Shown in pieces: positions 1-11,273 of a stretch of DNA of 64,000 bases. Every line of letters starts with the position of its first letter. The first letter of the stretch is position 1. The DNA is from Ganoderma boninense. Lineage: Eukaryota; Basidiomycota; Agaricomycetes; Polyporales; Polyporaceae. Position numbers and translations under genes: made by a program. The notes beneath the pieces are model-generated. The model saw nothing but the letters and a program-made list of their open reading frames with translations, made no database searches and was not told where the DNA came from. Location of the stretch: NCBI GenBank assembly GCA_002900995.3, contig CM035308.1, forward strand, positions 124,001 through 188,000. Reading direction: 5' to 3'.

Positions 1-1982
1 AGCGCCAGGCGGTCACCCGTCCGAGTCTGGCCATTCAAACTCTCCTCCCGCCTGGACTCTCGCTGCCCCGTCATTCCTCGTCTTTTCTGGCCCCAGCTTG
101 CACACGGCGATGAATGCTTGTCCCCCAGTGCCCCATGATGCTCATTTACCCTGATCCTGCGCCTGCCGCCCGCCTCGAGGCCGATATCTTCAGCCGACAT
201 TGTCCATTCGGGCATCGTGGCGGTCGCGGACCTGAACCTGTGGAGCCAAGCGTGGGTCACCTATTCGCTGGGGATGCTACTTACCTGCCCAGCCGCATGA
301 GGCGGCTTTCCCTGTTGACAACGATCCCGCGATCTAGCCTCAGCTACGCTCCCGCCGTCCAGGCAGCGGAAGCCGGCTTATGGCATGATCCCGCGCATCC
401 AATGAGCAGCAGGTGGCCAGTGTGGTCTTACCCGCATCGCCTGATTCTCTTCCATGCACGTGTACTCTATGGTTTGCCCGGTACCATGTCTCCGGGACGT
501 CGTGGAGAAGCGTTACGGCACCTCGTTCGAAGTTTGGGTACCGCGGCTCCCTCATGAACTTCATGCCTTTTTGCAGGCATATTCAGGCTCGCCACGCCGC
601 CGGACACATCCTGCGCAGCACCGGCACGTAGAACCGCGAGGCCGCATCCAGTATCATGCCACCGACAACGTCCGCCCACATCCGCTATTCGCCAGTCAAA
701 CATTATGGATCGAAGTGGGTCTCTGCGACTTTCGCACAGCCCATACATAAGTATGAAGTCAGCCAGTGCGAATCTGCATCGGAAGCAGCCCTGCACTGAG
801 TCCAGGAACCGAAATTTTACCTGCGTCCGTTCTTTTGTCCCCACACCCCAGCTGACGACCACGCTCGCTTCTGATCCAGCGGGAGTGGCACATGCTGTAA
901 TTCCGAAACTTCCTCCCCCATCCCCTTCACCTCAACGATGGGAACCTGTTCGTAACAAACTATGGACAATCGTTTTGCCTCGCGCTCAGGCCACCCACCA
1001 TACAGCCATGGAACCCCGGGTGATCACGCATCATGCAGCAGTAAGCTCGCCGTACGTCGGTCCTCGGAATTTCTCCCCGAGCGAAGCACCTCTCCTCCAG
1101 GTCCGACGACGCTTCCTAGCCACCCGCACGTCGCCCACACGCGCGCAGGCTTCCGGGCCACACACGAATGCATGAATCGGGGAACGGGTACTCAGCACTC
1201 AGTACTCAGCCACGAGGCGGGGGGCACGGCACGCGCCCCACACCGGCCAGTGCGCCAGGCCGCTCTTCGGAGGCTTCGCTATCGCAGGGTGACGTACACC
1301 TCAAGCGTATGCACCTGTATCTCCCGGGTCGCCTCTCATGCGTCCATGCACGTGTCCGCCCGCGTCCACCCACCGTATCCATATCCATCGGCATGCCGTC
1401 CGAGGCTTGAGGCCTGAGGGGCTGACCTGTGGCCAGTGGTGGTCAGTGGCCCCGCTCCCCCCTCTCGGCTCCATGAAAGAGGCCTGGATGCTTAGTCCGA
1501 CAACGGGCGGTCTCAATTGTCACTATCAGCTTGTGATCAGTCCCCCCCACCCCCGTCCCCCACCTACTCACGGTCAATGACTCCCCGGAGCGCACGGGGG
1601 TCTGGGTACGTCCTAGAGCCCCAGAGCCTCGTCCGGCGTCGACGGGAGCTCCAGGCCATCGCTCAGGCAAAGCTGCAGCCCCCATTCCGACTTCTGTCGG
1701 CGTAGACCATCAGACGAGGGGGAGCGAGTCGCCATTCTGTCTCTGCCCCGTTATGTGTTTCATTATGATCGTGTCGTAAACGTCCAGCATGGGACGCCTG
1801 GGAGGAAGGAGAGTGAACGCCCCCCATTGATTTATCAGTATAGCATCCGCAGGTCACGAACCCGAACCACGTCCTTGTTCCTCGTTCCTTGCCTCATTCC
1901 CATTCCTGCGGCATAGCCCAACTACCTCGGAGGATCTTGAGGATGGCGTTCCGCACAATCCACGCACTCCTTCGTCCTGCGG
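1..1982. other. intergenic, no gene recognised
   Basis: Open frames here are short, overlap one another on both strands and show no recognisable domain, signal peptide or splice pattern. The right end lies downstream of the oxidoreductase stop codon and should contain its 3' untranslated region. I see no repeat, tRNA or transposon terminus. Confidence 0.5.
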
Positions 1983-4247
1983 TTAAATTTTGTAGTCCTC
2001 GGCGGCGCGCTCGCTCGCCCGCCTAATCGCCCACGTCTACAGATATGTCATATCATATCGGAGGTTAGCTGATCGAATCTGTACTGCATAACGGTGGGGT
2101 ACGGTGCGTGGGGCGTCGGGACGGATGTACGTACCAACTCGTATGTCTTGATCGCGTCCTCGTACGAACTCAGAATATCCTCGCTCCCGCGCCGACCCTC
2201 GGCCACGTCTATGAAGGTCGCCAGTTCCGTGTGGAAAGGGTCGTCCTACATACGCCGAAACGGGCGCATAAACATAACATAACATAACAAACAAACGCGC
2301 TCTCCTGCTCGTGCGGGGGGACAGGACGCTCATCTGGGGAAAGTTCAAAGAGCAAAGCCGACTCACGTCCGTGAATGTATGGAGCTCCACCTCGGCCGAA
2401 CCAGGCCGCCTGATGTGCAGCTTCGGGGTGGGGAGTACGGATCGACGAGCTTGAAGTGGTACCCGTCCGCGTACACCTCCAGCTCTGTGTCATACATCGT
2501 CCCTATCCATGTAACAGTGACATGTAGATCCCCGGAAGTCATTTAGTAAATGTAAATTCGGTCTGGTACGATCGCCAGGTCGCCCTGAGTACAAAGTACA
2601 TACCGTGCAGCGCGATGACGTGGGTCAGCGTACCGACGGCCCCGCCCGTGTACTTCCAGGTCGCACTCGTCAGGCGCGGCAGCCTGTTCTCTGCGGGGAT
2701 CGGCTCCTCGTCGAAGCGCTGCGCGGACAGCCGCCCCGGAAGCTCGCCGTGCTGCATGGAGTGCGCGACGACAGAGGAGAGGAGGACGTCGCCGCCGAAG
2801 TACCGCGAGAGGTCACCTGTCGGTCGAAGCGGGGTCAACCCGTTAGGATTTAGAATTAGAGCTTGGGACGTGAGAACGGGAGAACGGGAGAGCGGGAGAA
2901 GGGGGCCGAAACATTATAGCAGTACTGACAGAAGTGTGTTGCTTGCTCGACAATTGCTGGAAAATAAACGGGGCCGGGCCAAGCGGAGGAAGGGGCAATT
3001 TAAGCGAGGCAGCGGTCGCCGGTCAGGTCAGCGGGGACGGGACTTCGTTCGCGCAGCCGTACATGACATAATTACTTACGACCCCCAGAGCGTTCCTTGT
3101 CCCACCAGGCCTGTCGTGTGCTCAGTCCGCGGAGGTGCCAAGAGGAACGCAGGCTGTGGGGCTGCCGTACGCACCGGTTTCCTCGCCCATTCACTGCACG
3201 CCTGCATGAGTTCTTTTTTTTCGCTAGCTAGGAGAACAACGCTTCCGCTCACTAAGCCATAACGTAGCGAGCATTCGTGCCCATTACGACGAGCCCATGA
3301 TCTGAGATGATTCTCCTATCACAACGTTTGAGCACGGGTAACGGGTTACGTTACGGTTCTGACTCGCATAAGGACGTACTTGATCATCTGCACGGCTATT
3401 CGACACGCCCCCGGGGAGGTCAACCGGTCGGCGTTGTAACGTTACTTACACCCGCGGAAATGACGTACCCTTCAGATAGCGAAGCATGTAGCCGACGCTC
3501 ACTAGCGTCCCGCTCGTCGCAAACGTCGCTGCCACCCGCCAGCACGCGTCTTCCGGCCCGCTGCTCACTGGCTTCTCGACGAACAGGGCGCATCTCGGAA
3601 AAGCCTTCACGAGCTGCAGCTCGAGGTCCTGCCCCGGAACGTCCGTCCCGCGCGCGAAGGGGGGAGCGCCGACGACGGCGATGCTGTTATCAAGCTTTAG
3701 TTAGAACACAAGGAGCAAGGAGGGGCTGCTGGTGTACCGTCTACGTCAGTGCTGGACGGAATAAAATTCGACTCACTGCGGGACGTCTTCAGGCGGAATT
3801 AAAGCGGCCGCGTCGGCAATGGTCGGGAACAGGGCACAGTCTTTCCAAGGAGCGGGGACGGCCGATCGCAGCTTTGAGTTGAGCGCGTCAGTGGCGCGCG
3901 ATCGGTCTGGGTCAACGAGAGCGACGATGCGCAATCGAGAGCCCAGAATCCTGTGGAGGGGAGAAGGGTAAGTGAGCATTCCGATGTCTCTGCACCGAGC
4001 GATGACACCTACTTCTCAAGGCGCAAAGTCTACATGGATCTCGAGTGAGTAATCACAGTGCGAGATCACGACATCAACGTATCGTACGTGATTCCAAGGT
4101 CCTTCGACCGAACCTACATGTTGCATTCGTGAATAGATGATCAGGACGATGCCTTTCTACACCGGGCTGATCATGAAATGCTATGGGGGACCTACCGAAA
4201 TTGATCTCGCCTGCCCCGACCAACAGCACATTCATGATGTCGGACAT
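1983..4247 (-). CDS. Gfo/Idh/MocA-type NAD(P)-dependent oxidoreductase, 13 exons
   Basis: Predicted product about 381 aa, the usual family length. Exons on the minus strand: 4247-4196, 4113-4088, 4029-4013, 3950-3777, 3683-3469, 3395-3380, 3315-3253, about 3120-3080, 2956-2930, 2816-2604, 2502-2367, 2245-2135, 2036-1983. Junctions are GT-AG and reading phase is consistent except in exon 11. The N-terminus carries the dinucleotide-binding motif VGAGEINFG, followed by a Rossmann strand ending in ALVDPD, then the family's catalytic-lysine motif VEKPVS, VGYMLRY, AWWDK, IVEQATHFCDLSRYFGG and the C-terminal sheet motif GAVGTLTH. Members oxidise or reduce sugars and related hydroxy compounds; the substrate cannot be read from sequence. 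Exon 11 lacks one base in a C-rich run near 2425-2430, giving a local frameshift. The 5' edge of exon 8 is the least certain junction (a longer acceptor upstream keeps frame). ATG 4247 was chosen; an in-frame ATG at 4235 is also possible. Confidence 0.88.
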
Positions 4248-5184
4248 ATGTGGACTGAGATGTTCCTACACAGGGTGTGGACTGCGTTCGGTGCAAAGTG
4301 GGAAGCAATGAGCAGGTGAGCAGTCCCGCCACGGTGATAAGCGCCTGATACAGCCAAGTTGAATGCAAGCAGGATGCAAAGTACTTACAGCTATAGTATA
4401 ACTTACTAGCATACATGCAATCCGACAACTGGTTATGACCAGGCAACGCCATGAGGCATGTTACCCCATCAGCTTGTTGTACGACCGCTGCTGCCGTCTT
4501 TACCAGCCAAAACACCAGTGTGAAGAGGTCAGATTTACGCCAATGCGTCCGTGAGGGTGATTTCGGCAGTGCCACCACCGCCGTGTGGTTCTCAGATGAA
4601 GGCTAAGTAGTTGCGGCGATGTACGATGTGTGTGCGATACGCTGGGAACGCTAGTGCTGGGCGCATATACGATGCACCATCCGAGCATCGCGCGCGTTGC
4701 AACACAGACAAAAATAAATCATCGCTGCGATTCACTGTCGTAAGTTCTCGTAAGTTTCGTTCGGGCGCAAGGCTTAAAACAAGCGTTCAACGCCACCCCT
4801 GAAGCTGAAGCTAAAGTTGGATGCTTTGAGGTCGCTTGAAGCTTCAGACACGGAGGTCCATAGCTCAACCTAGGACGTTATGGGACGATATTTTGAAACT
4901 TGTTGGGATGAGCTGAGAACTGTCGATGACAGATGGAATATGTGTATGGGGACTGTTCGCAACTTGTCGTGATGGCAAAATAAATACACTCACGTCGGAA
5001 GGCCGCAACTTTAACCCTCGCGCTCAAGTTGAAGCCATAGGGGAAGTGCAGGCTGAAATACGCACTAGGGCCTCCTATGTGGCATGCGAAGGTAGAGTGG
5101 GGCTGGTGGAGACATCCAGTCTGGTGGAGGACGAGTGGAAGGGCGACGTTGCGCAGCAACCACAACACAGCCTGACGGGGGCAC
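4248..5184. other. intergenic between oxidoreductase and membrane-protein gene
   Basis: Upstream regions of two divergent genes. Only short unsupported frames are present; no domain, repeat or RNA gene was recognised. A 5' exon of the downstream membrane-protein gene could lie at the right end. Confidence 0.4.
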
Positions 5185-7399
5185 GTGATGGAGCTGGAGA
5201 GATTCACACAAACACCGCAAGACCGAGATGCGAAGCTCCCGAGAGAGCCTCATTCAGGCCTCTTTGTCTCCCCATCCAATGCTACTCTACTCCCTGCTGT
5301 CTCTCTAATTCCTGCTCTGATGCCTCGGTTTTGTGCGGAGTCCAACTGCTATCCGGCAAAGCGACCACGATTCCTGCCACGACAGGTCCCCCAGATCACT
5401 CCCGGGGCCACCTCCGCCTCCGCAACCAGCGCTGCTCTGCCAACAGAGATATCGAGTAGTGACAGTGGGGCCGCTGTGCGTTGCTCAACTTTTGGATGCC
5501 ACTAATTAATGTGCTCACCTGCTATTCGCATGGTAGTCCGTAGCTGCCTCCACGAGTCCGACCACTTCCTCCCCAGCTGGGCCTACAGGCAGACAGGTCT
5601 CTCAAGACTCCAGCTCTGACGGACCAGACGGGTCATCAGATAGCAATGGCCCCACAGGAAGCTCTACATCGCCTCCCTCGTCACTAACTACAACCTCAGA
5701 CGCCACCACCTCCCAGACAACCTCACAAACTACGTGCGTATTCAAGTTCACCTCATTTTGGCTCCCGGTTCGACCATAGGTCCCTGCAGGACCGATTCCC
5801 CCACTACGACAACTACGACAACACAATCTTCGACTTCAACCACTACAACTTCAACCTCTGACACCACCACTACTTCTTCCACGACATCTACCAGCGATAC
5901 TTCTCAGACAACGACGACGACTTCGACGACCTCGACCTCGACCTCTACATCGACTTCGTCGTCCGACACAGCGTCTCAGTCAACTTCTGATTCTTCCCAG
6001 TCTTCCTCTTTGCCGACTTCCACTTCAACAACCGACACCACCTCTTTAACACCCCCTCCGCTGTCCACCGACACAACGTCACTAACCTCTAGTGATGGGG
6101 CGTTTGCCACAACGATCACATCCGCGATTTCAACAGTCGTGGTCAACGGCACAACATCTACGGTGCGTGTTCCGTTCTCTTCACCATTTCCTATCGCGTC
6201 CCGCTCCGCGCTCATGCAAGCACACATCCCAGATCTTCACGCAAATCCCGACCACCCTCTCCTCCGACGACAACAGCGCAAGCGAGGCGGCCACCAAGCG
6301 GAACGTCATCGCGGGCACCGTCGGCGGCGTGGCGTTCCTCATCCTTATCACCGCGCTCTTCCTCTTCTACCGGCGGCACCAGACGAAGAAGATCTCCTTC
6401 TTCAAGCGCCTCCAGCCCAAGCCCCGCACGCGCCTCCTCGACGGCGAGGACATGGACGACTTCGACCTCGGCGCGCCCATGGCGCGCTACAGCGACTACC
6501 CGGTCTCCGTCGCCTCCACGCACGCGCACTCACACTCCCACTCCCACTCGCGCCCGCAGTCCCACGCGGGCCCGACCCCGAGCCCGGGCGCGTCGCCCCA
6601 CGCACGGGAGTTCGCCGCCGCGTCCCCCGGGCCGTCGCTCATGGGCGCGCCCATGGACCCGCACCGCGCCGCGACCCCAATCCACCCCCCAGGGCTCCCC
6701 CCGAACCTAAACCCGAACCCGAACCCGAACCCGTCGCCGCACCTGCTGGGCATGCGCTCCGAGTCGGGCTCGATTTTCCGCGAGGCGGTGTGGCCGCCGC
6801 CGACGCTCGTCGACCCGCTGCGCACCGCAGGGAGCGCGGTGGACCTGAGCCGGATCGTCGATGACGTGATGGGCCCCACCGCCGCTGCCGCTGCCGCCTC
6901 GCCCACCTCGCAACGCAACCCCCAGTCGTACCGCGGGAGCCGGACGTCCGACCTCCTCGGGGACGACCCCTTCGCCTCGCTGCCAGGGTCGCACTCGCAC
7001 TCGCGCGATGCCAGCGATGCGCCGCTCCTCCCGAAGAGCCCGACGCCCCGAATGCCGGGGATGACGACGGCGGAGCGCGACGACGTGCCGAAGGCGCCCG
7101 GGTCGCCGCTGCCCGCGCCGAAGTTCGGCGCGCTGTTCGTGACGAACATGGGCCCGCTCTCGCCGTCGTCGACGATCACGTCGCCCACACTCGCGCAGCG
7201 CCAGGCGCTCGGCCAGGGCTCGTCGTCGTCGTCGTCGCCCACCACGGGCGCGGCGGGGCACAGCAATAGTACGCGGAATTGGCTGCAGCGGTCGCCGAAG
7301 AAGCCTGTCGAGGCGCGGCCGGCCGTCGAGGGGGAGGATAACGCGGTGGACGTGACGGACGTGACGAGCACGGGGCATGGGGTTGGCGAGGCTCTGTGA
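5185..7399 (+). CDS. mucin-like Ser/Thr-rich single-pass membrane protein
   Basis: Four exons are supported: 5185-5475, 5537-5733, 5790-6162 and 6233-7399, all GT-AG and in phase, about 675 aa if the start is right. A hydrophobic stretch near residues 32-45 may be a signal-peptide core. Then comes about 220 residues almost wholly Ser and Thr, as in heavily O-mannosylated wall-spanning ectodomains. A short conserved segment leads to one transmembrane helix (VIAGTVGGVAFLILITALFL) with a basic stop-transfer region (YRRHQTKK). The cytoplasmic tail of about 330 residues is rich in Pro, Ser and His-Ser/Asn-Pro repeats. The architecture resembles fungal SKG6/AXL2-type surface proteins and wall-stress sensors; role in wall sensing is inference. 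The start codon is uncertain because an extra 5' exon is possible. A degraded second copy of the 3' half lies at 48092-49250. Confidence 0.75.
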
Positions 7400-7981
7400 G
7401 GGGATGAGAGTTGGACTTGGAGTGAGAGGGTGCGCTTGCTGAGCGTGAGCGTGAGGGACCTGGATTCCGCTTTCGAGTCGGTTTTATGCTTATTCTGCTC
7501 AGGAGGGTTTGGGGAGGGGCCAGCGACACTGATCGAAGAACGGACGGATAGATCTTTGGCGGAGGGGAAGAGACGGAGGAGTATTTATGCGGACGCGGAC
7601 TGTGCGTGCGTGCTTGTTCCCGCTTTCCTGCTTACCAGCTTTTTTTGCTTTGCGCGTGATGCACGATTTGCTTCGCGAAAACTGCGCTCTGGCACCTTGT
7701 CCGCCAACGCGGTGGTATTTGGTCTTTACTAATACTAGACGGCTGACACTGCCTTGCATCTGCCTTGCCTTCGCGCCTTTACGACATTTTATGACGCTTA
7801 CATCGCTATTCGCATCCCCTCCCATTGCCCCCCTCCCCTTGCTCCGTAGCATTTGACTTGGGACATTTTGGACTTGTGCTTTAGCCTCTGGACACTCACC
7901 ACTGCGGTACATACATTCATTGACGGTTAGCTATACATAATCGAACAACTTTGCTTTCAACCCTCGGGCCCTGGGGTATTT
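7400..7981. other. 3' flank of membrane-protein gene
   Basis: Contains the probable 3' untranslated region. The segment to about 7930 is duplicated at 49251-49860, with close similarity for the first 400 bases and weaker similarity afterwards. No gene seen. Confidence 0.5.
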
Positions 7982-9620
7982 CATCAGCAAAAGTGCAACT
8001 TTTCTGCAAGGCTATGCAAGGCGCTACGAATCCGACAGAGGCATGCAGGGGTTCGCAGGGCCCGGCTTTGTCCGACAGGGCCATACAGTGATAAGGCGGA
8101 CACGTCTGCTGCCTGTAGGATCGTATCGTATGCGATATGCTACTGTAGAAACCTGCAATTTATGGGCCGGAGCCGATTAATGGCTGCATAGCCTTGTAAG
8201 ATTCCCAGCGGATACGCCATGTAATTACAATTTCACGCAAGATACACGGCCGCCATGTCTCCTTCTATCACAGTTATTACTCTGACCAATGCAAGAACCA
8301 ATACCTGTACTAAGCCCATCCAACGTTGCCAACAAAATTCACGTTCACGTTCGATGGAATTCAAACGCCGACCTATAAGTTTCCCTTATTACATAACACA
8401 GGCTGGCGGCAAGGCAACTTAAGCCTTCCCTGGCTCGCCCTCACCTGAAGGAGTCCCCACCAGTCCCCACCTCAGACCTGTCCCCACTTGTGCACCCCAG
8501 AGCGCCGCGCCCCAATCTTTCGCGCGGACTACTTACCCCAACGAGTTCGATCCTACGCTGGACGTGGACTTGCAGGTATGATGTCATAGTTGCGTTTGGG
8601 ACCTACTTAGGCGCGGGGTGCTTCAGCTTCACTCGGACGCGACTTGACCTTGTCCTCTATCTCCCCGCTCTATCTGTTCCGTGGCTCCCCTCTTCGCCTC
8701 TTTATCAATTTTTCTCTCTTTCCCTGGTGTATCCTGCTTCACGGCCTCCATTGGCTCTGAAGGCTGAAGCGTCAAGTCGAAGGCTCGAAGGTGCGTCTAC
8801 TTGGCTTCTTAACCGGCTCGGGCTTCGGCTGCTCTTATAGCAGGTGCGTATTCGCGGATCTTGGTGTGTCTTGTGTTTCTCGTTGTGGAAGTGCCTTGGG
8901 CCTCTTAAGGTGAGTCATGAACCATGTCTTCGCAAGAGATTATAAAGGTGAGTGCTCTCCGGATCGCGACACGGCGAGGTTGCCATTGAGGTACGTGCTC
9001 AGCGGTCTTGTTCGCGAACTGTCCAAGTGAGTAAGTCCATCGTTGCATCGTCGCGCCCCACTCCTTTCGCTCGCGCTACTGTCCTTGATCACGTAAGTCT
9101 TGTTCGTTGTGTATTTCATCTTTTGCTCGCCGGCGTCAAGCCCTGGCCCTCTCTACCCTTGTTCCCCGTAGCTCATGGGAATTGTGATACGCCCCGTTGA
9201 CTCGGAATGCTCTCGTCTTGATTGCGAATTATGTACGTTGTTGTATGGTCATCAATTAAATATATTTTTCTTCAGTAATATTCATTGGAGCTGTCGGAAT
9301 CGTAGCCTATCCACATTATTACCCGATATAAATTCGTAGGAATCCGTAGGAATCTGTATGTCCCTACAGAGGACCAGTGAGCCTCCTGCAGACCACTACA
9401 GCCACACACAGGATATGCTACAGAGTCCTGCAAGACTCTACAAGCTGTTAGTGGTTCGACTACAGAGACATACAGCCATTTGAGCGCTAATCTATATGTC
9501 CCTACAGAGCCTTACGGAATTCTACAGGAGTCCGTGAGGTGCTTACGATGCCTTACCAACCTTACAGACGATTACTCGACGCTGCAGATCCCTGTAGACC
9601 TACTGCCTAGTTTGCTGATG
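7982..9620. mobile_element. non-autonomous Plavaka/CACTA-like element (1639 bp)
   Basis: The left end reads CATCAGCAAAAG and the right end, reverse-complemented, reads CATCAGCAAACT, giving perfect 10-bp terminal inverted repeats. The flanks show a TT duplication (7980-7981 and 9621-9622). The ends nearly match those of the 6475-bp element at 50685-57159 (CATCAGGAAAAA), and the target duplication has the same 2-bp length. Subterminal regions, especially 9340-9605, are crowded with CTACAG/CTGTAG-like hexamers, a CACTA-type feature. No transposase frame is evident inside, so it would need to be mobilised by a relative. Insertion age unknown. Confidence 0.6.
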
Positions 9621-10083
9621 TTAATCATGACGTCTTTGCACAAGAGACGATATGTGTGTGCCCACTCGGTGAGTCCTGTGCACTAGTAGCGACACTATTG
9701 AGGCACCCGTTGATTGCAGCACTAAACTTAACCTTGATATCAGTACGCGAATAGAGATGAAGAGGACGTGGGGCGGATACGGGGGGAAGGACTTGCCTTA
9801 GTACGGAGCTCCTGTCGGGGCGTGCGCGCAAGGAGGAGGAGTGTTGTGCCTTGCGGGCGATGGCAATGGGAGAGACATCTCTGGAGCGGCCTCTGGAGTC
9901 CATGGGGGAGCGCTGGGGGCGTGACTGGGAGGAAGTGGGAAGGAGATCAGAGAGTCCGTCCAAGGATGACATAAGCGCCCTGCACACAAGTTGATATCTC
10001 GAGGACGTTACTTACCTAGTTTGTGGTGAGATTCTTCCTATTCCATTGAAGTTTACTGATAACCTTGTGTCGAATGTAAGGAG
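9621..10083. other. intergenic between element and APH relic
   Basis: No convincing coding frame. The last 60 bases resemble the intron-containing leader found upstream of the APH start codons elsewhere in the window only in position, not clearly in sequence. Confidence 0.35.
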
Positions 10084-10158
10084 ATGGCTTCGCCATTCGT
10101 ATACCGACCTCTGGCATTCATTGTTTCCTACATACCAGCCCGACTCCGTGCCACCTAG
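10084..10158 (+). pseudogene. N-terminal relic of an APH-like kinase gene
   Basis: A 24-codon frame starts MASPFVYR and continues LAFIVSYIPARLRA before an in-frame TAG. It aligns without gaps to the N-termini of the APH-like genes at 12433, 58459 and 59834 (for example RLLAFVVSYLPASLRAK). No downstream kinase homology follows, so only the first 24 codons survive. It marks a former fourth gene copy in the left module. It is too short to function. Confidence 0.7.
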
Positions 10159-10706
10159 GACATCTTGGGCTTGTGCTCCTCAAGCTACTGTAGCCGCCCC
10201 CATTCAGCATGGTTATGGTTCATATTCATTAGCAACTAACGAGTCGATCTTCATTATCAGTCCTTGAATCGGGACATACTCATGCCAACGTGTCCCTGAG
10301 CCTAAGAGAATTGCAGCCTGAATAACAAGCACTTAAGTCGCTAGCAACGGGAATGCTTGAAACCCCAGGGCTGCAAGCTAGAGATTATGACTTGATGGCG
10401 TCTTTGGGTTCGACTCCCTTTATTTCTCGACAACGTCTTCGACACCGATACATTCATACTCATTCACTCTTGTACAATTCTATGTACCAGTGGACCGTTC
10501 ACTGAAAACATTCATCCGCTGCATACGATAGAGGACGTCTCTGCATGACAATCCTGCGCCGGCGTCCAGCTGCTGAACATGCAGTTGGCTAAATGAATGA
10601 ATCGCAAGGAGGTCAGCGAGTTCGTTCACGATTCTCGACTGAAAAATCGACACTCACCTGTGGCGCACAAAACAGAGCTCAACCGTAGGCAACGCGCTGC
10701 AATGCA
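10159..10706. other. 3' flank of the 188-aa gene
   Basis: No gene seen. This stretch is recognisably similar to about 49870-50240, the matching position in the second module (shared run around CCTTTATTTCTCGACAA), which supports a segmental duplication. Confidence 0.45.
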
Positions 10707-11273
10707 CTAAAGTGTGCAAGAGTTCCTAGCCGTGACGAGTTTCGCCAACTTGAAAGTCTCGTCCTCCACCGCACCGGCGGCTGGCCTTCCGTACCCCCAC
10801 ATCTCCGCCTCCAAGGCATCGACATCGGGGCAGTGGATGAAACCTGCGCCATGCAGACGACGCAGGGCCTCCCGGATCCAAACGCGGCAGTCGAAGACAT
10901 TCTCACGCGCTATGTCCACAGCAGGGACAGCCATAGGGATCGTGGCGAGGACATTGACGAGTTGCTCCTCGGTCTTGTCCTTGAGATGGCCGATGACAGC
11001 CGCCGCCGCGACGGACCCCGAGGTGGCCAGAGTGAAAGGTGCAGCTTCAAAGGCCCAAGTTACAGCCGACTGTCCAGAACTGTAGTCCTGGACGGCATGT
11101 ACTTTGATACCGTGCTGCACCTTACTGTCACCCTGGCCGGGCTTAGGAACGAAGAGGAGCCAATGGAAAAGGGGAGGGTTGGTGTCGATGAGGTTGAGAG
11201 CGAGGACGATGTGAGGGTAGTGAGGGGTAGGGTCGATCTTGAGTGGCTTCTCGCGACGAGCGGGGGTAGACAT
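10707..11273 (-). CDS. conserved agaricomycete-type protein of about 188 aa, copy A
   Basis: Single-exon frame of 188 aa starting at MSTPARR. I do not recognise a named domain. Conserved features shared with the copies at 13827 and 50244/57299 are PHYPHIVLALN near residue 18, FHWLLFVP near 38, a central hydrophobic Ala-rich helix (VAAAAVIG), CRVWIREALRRLHGAGF and CPDVDALEAEM near the C-terminus. No signal peptide or membrane segment is visible, so a cytosolic protein is likely. It is divergently transcribed from the APH-like gene at 12433, with 1159 bp between start codons. The ATG was chosen by alignment with the other copies; an upstream in-frame ATG at 11423 exists but is not conserved. 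Confidence 0.72.
   Translation of the reverse strand: MSTPARREKPLKIDPTPHYPHIVLALNLIDTNPPLFHWLLFVPKPGQGDSKVQHGIKVHAVQDYSSGQSAVTWAFEAAPFTLATSGSVAAAAVIGHLKDKTEEQLVNVLATIPMAVPAVDIARENVFDCRVWIREALRRLHGAGFIHCPDVDALEAEMWGYGRPAAGAVEDETFKLAKLVTARNSCTL

Noticed and set aside
114..1857. Several overlapping frames at the left edge
   Set aside because: Mutually overlapping, GC-driven and without motifs; no splice structure gives a recognisable protein.
6496..7378. Long minus-strand frames (223-291 codons) opposite the membrane-protein tail
   Set aside because: Antisense shadows of a GC-rich Pro/Ser coding exon; no independent homology or splice support.
8490..8840. 116-codon frame inside the 1639-bp element
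   Set aside because: No similarity to transposase or DUF6532 motifs and no conserved start context.
10395..10425. tRNA-like GGTTCGACTCC
   Set aside because: Matches a T-loop, but no D-arm, anticodon arm or acceptor pairing could be found around it, and the duplicate region does not conserve it.
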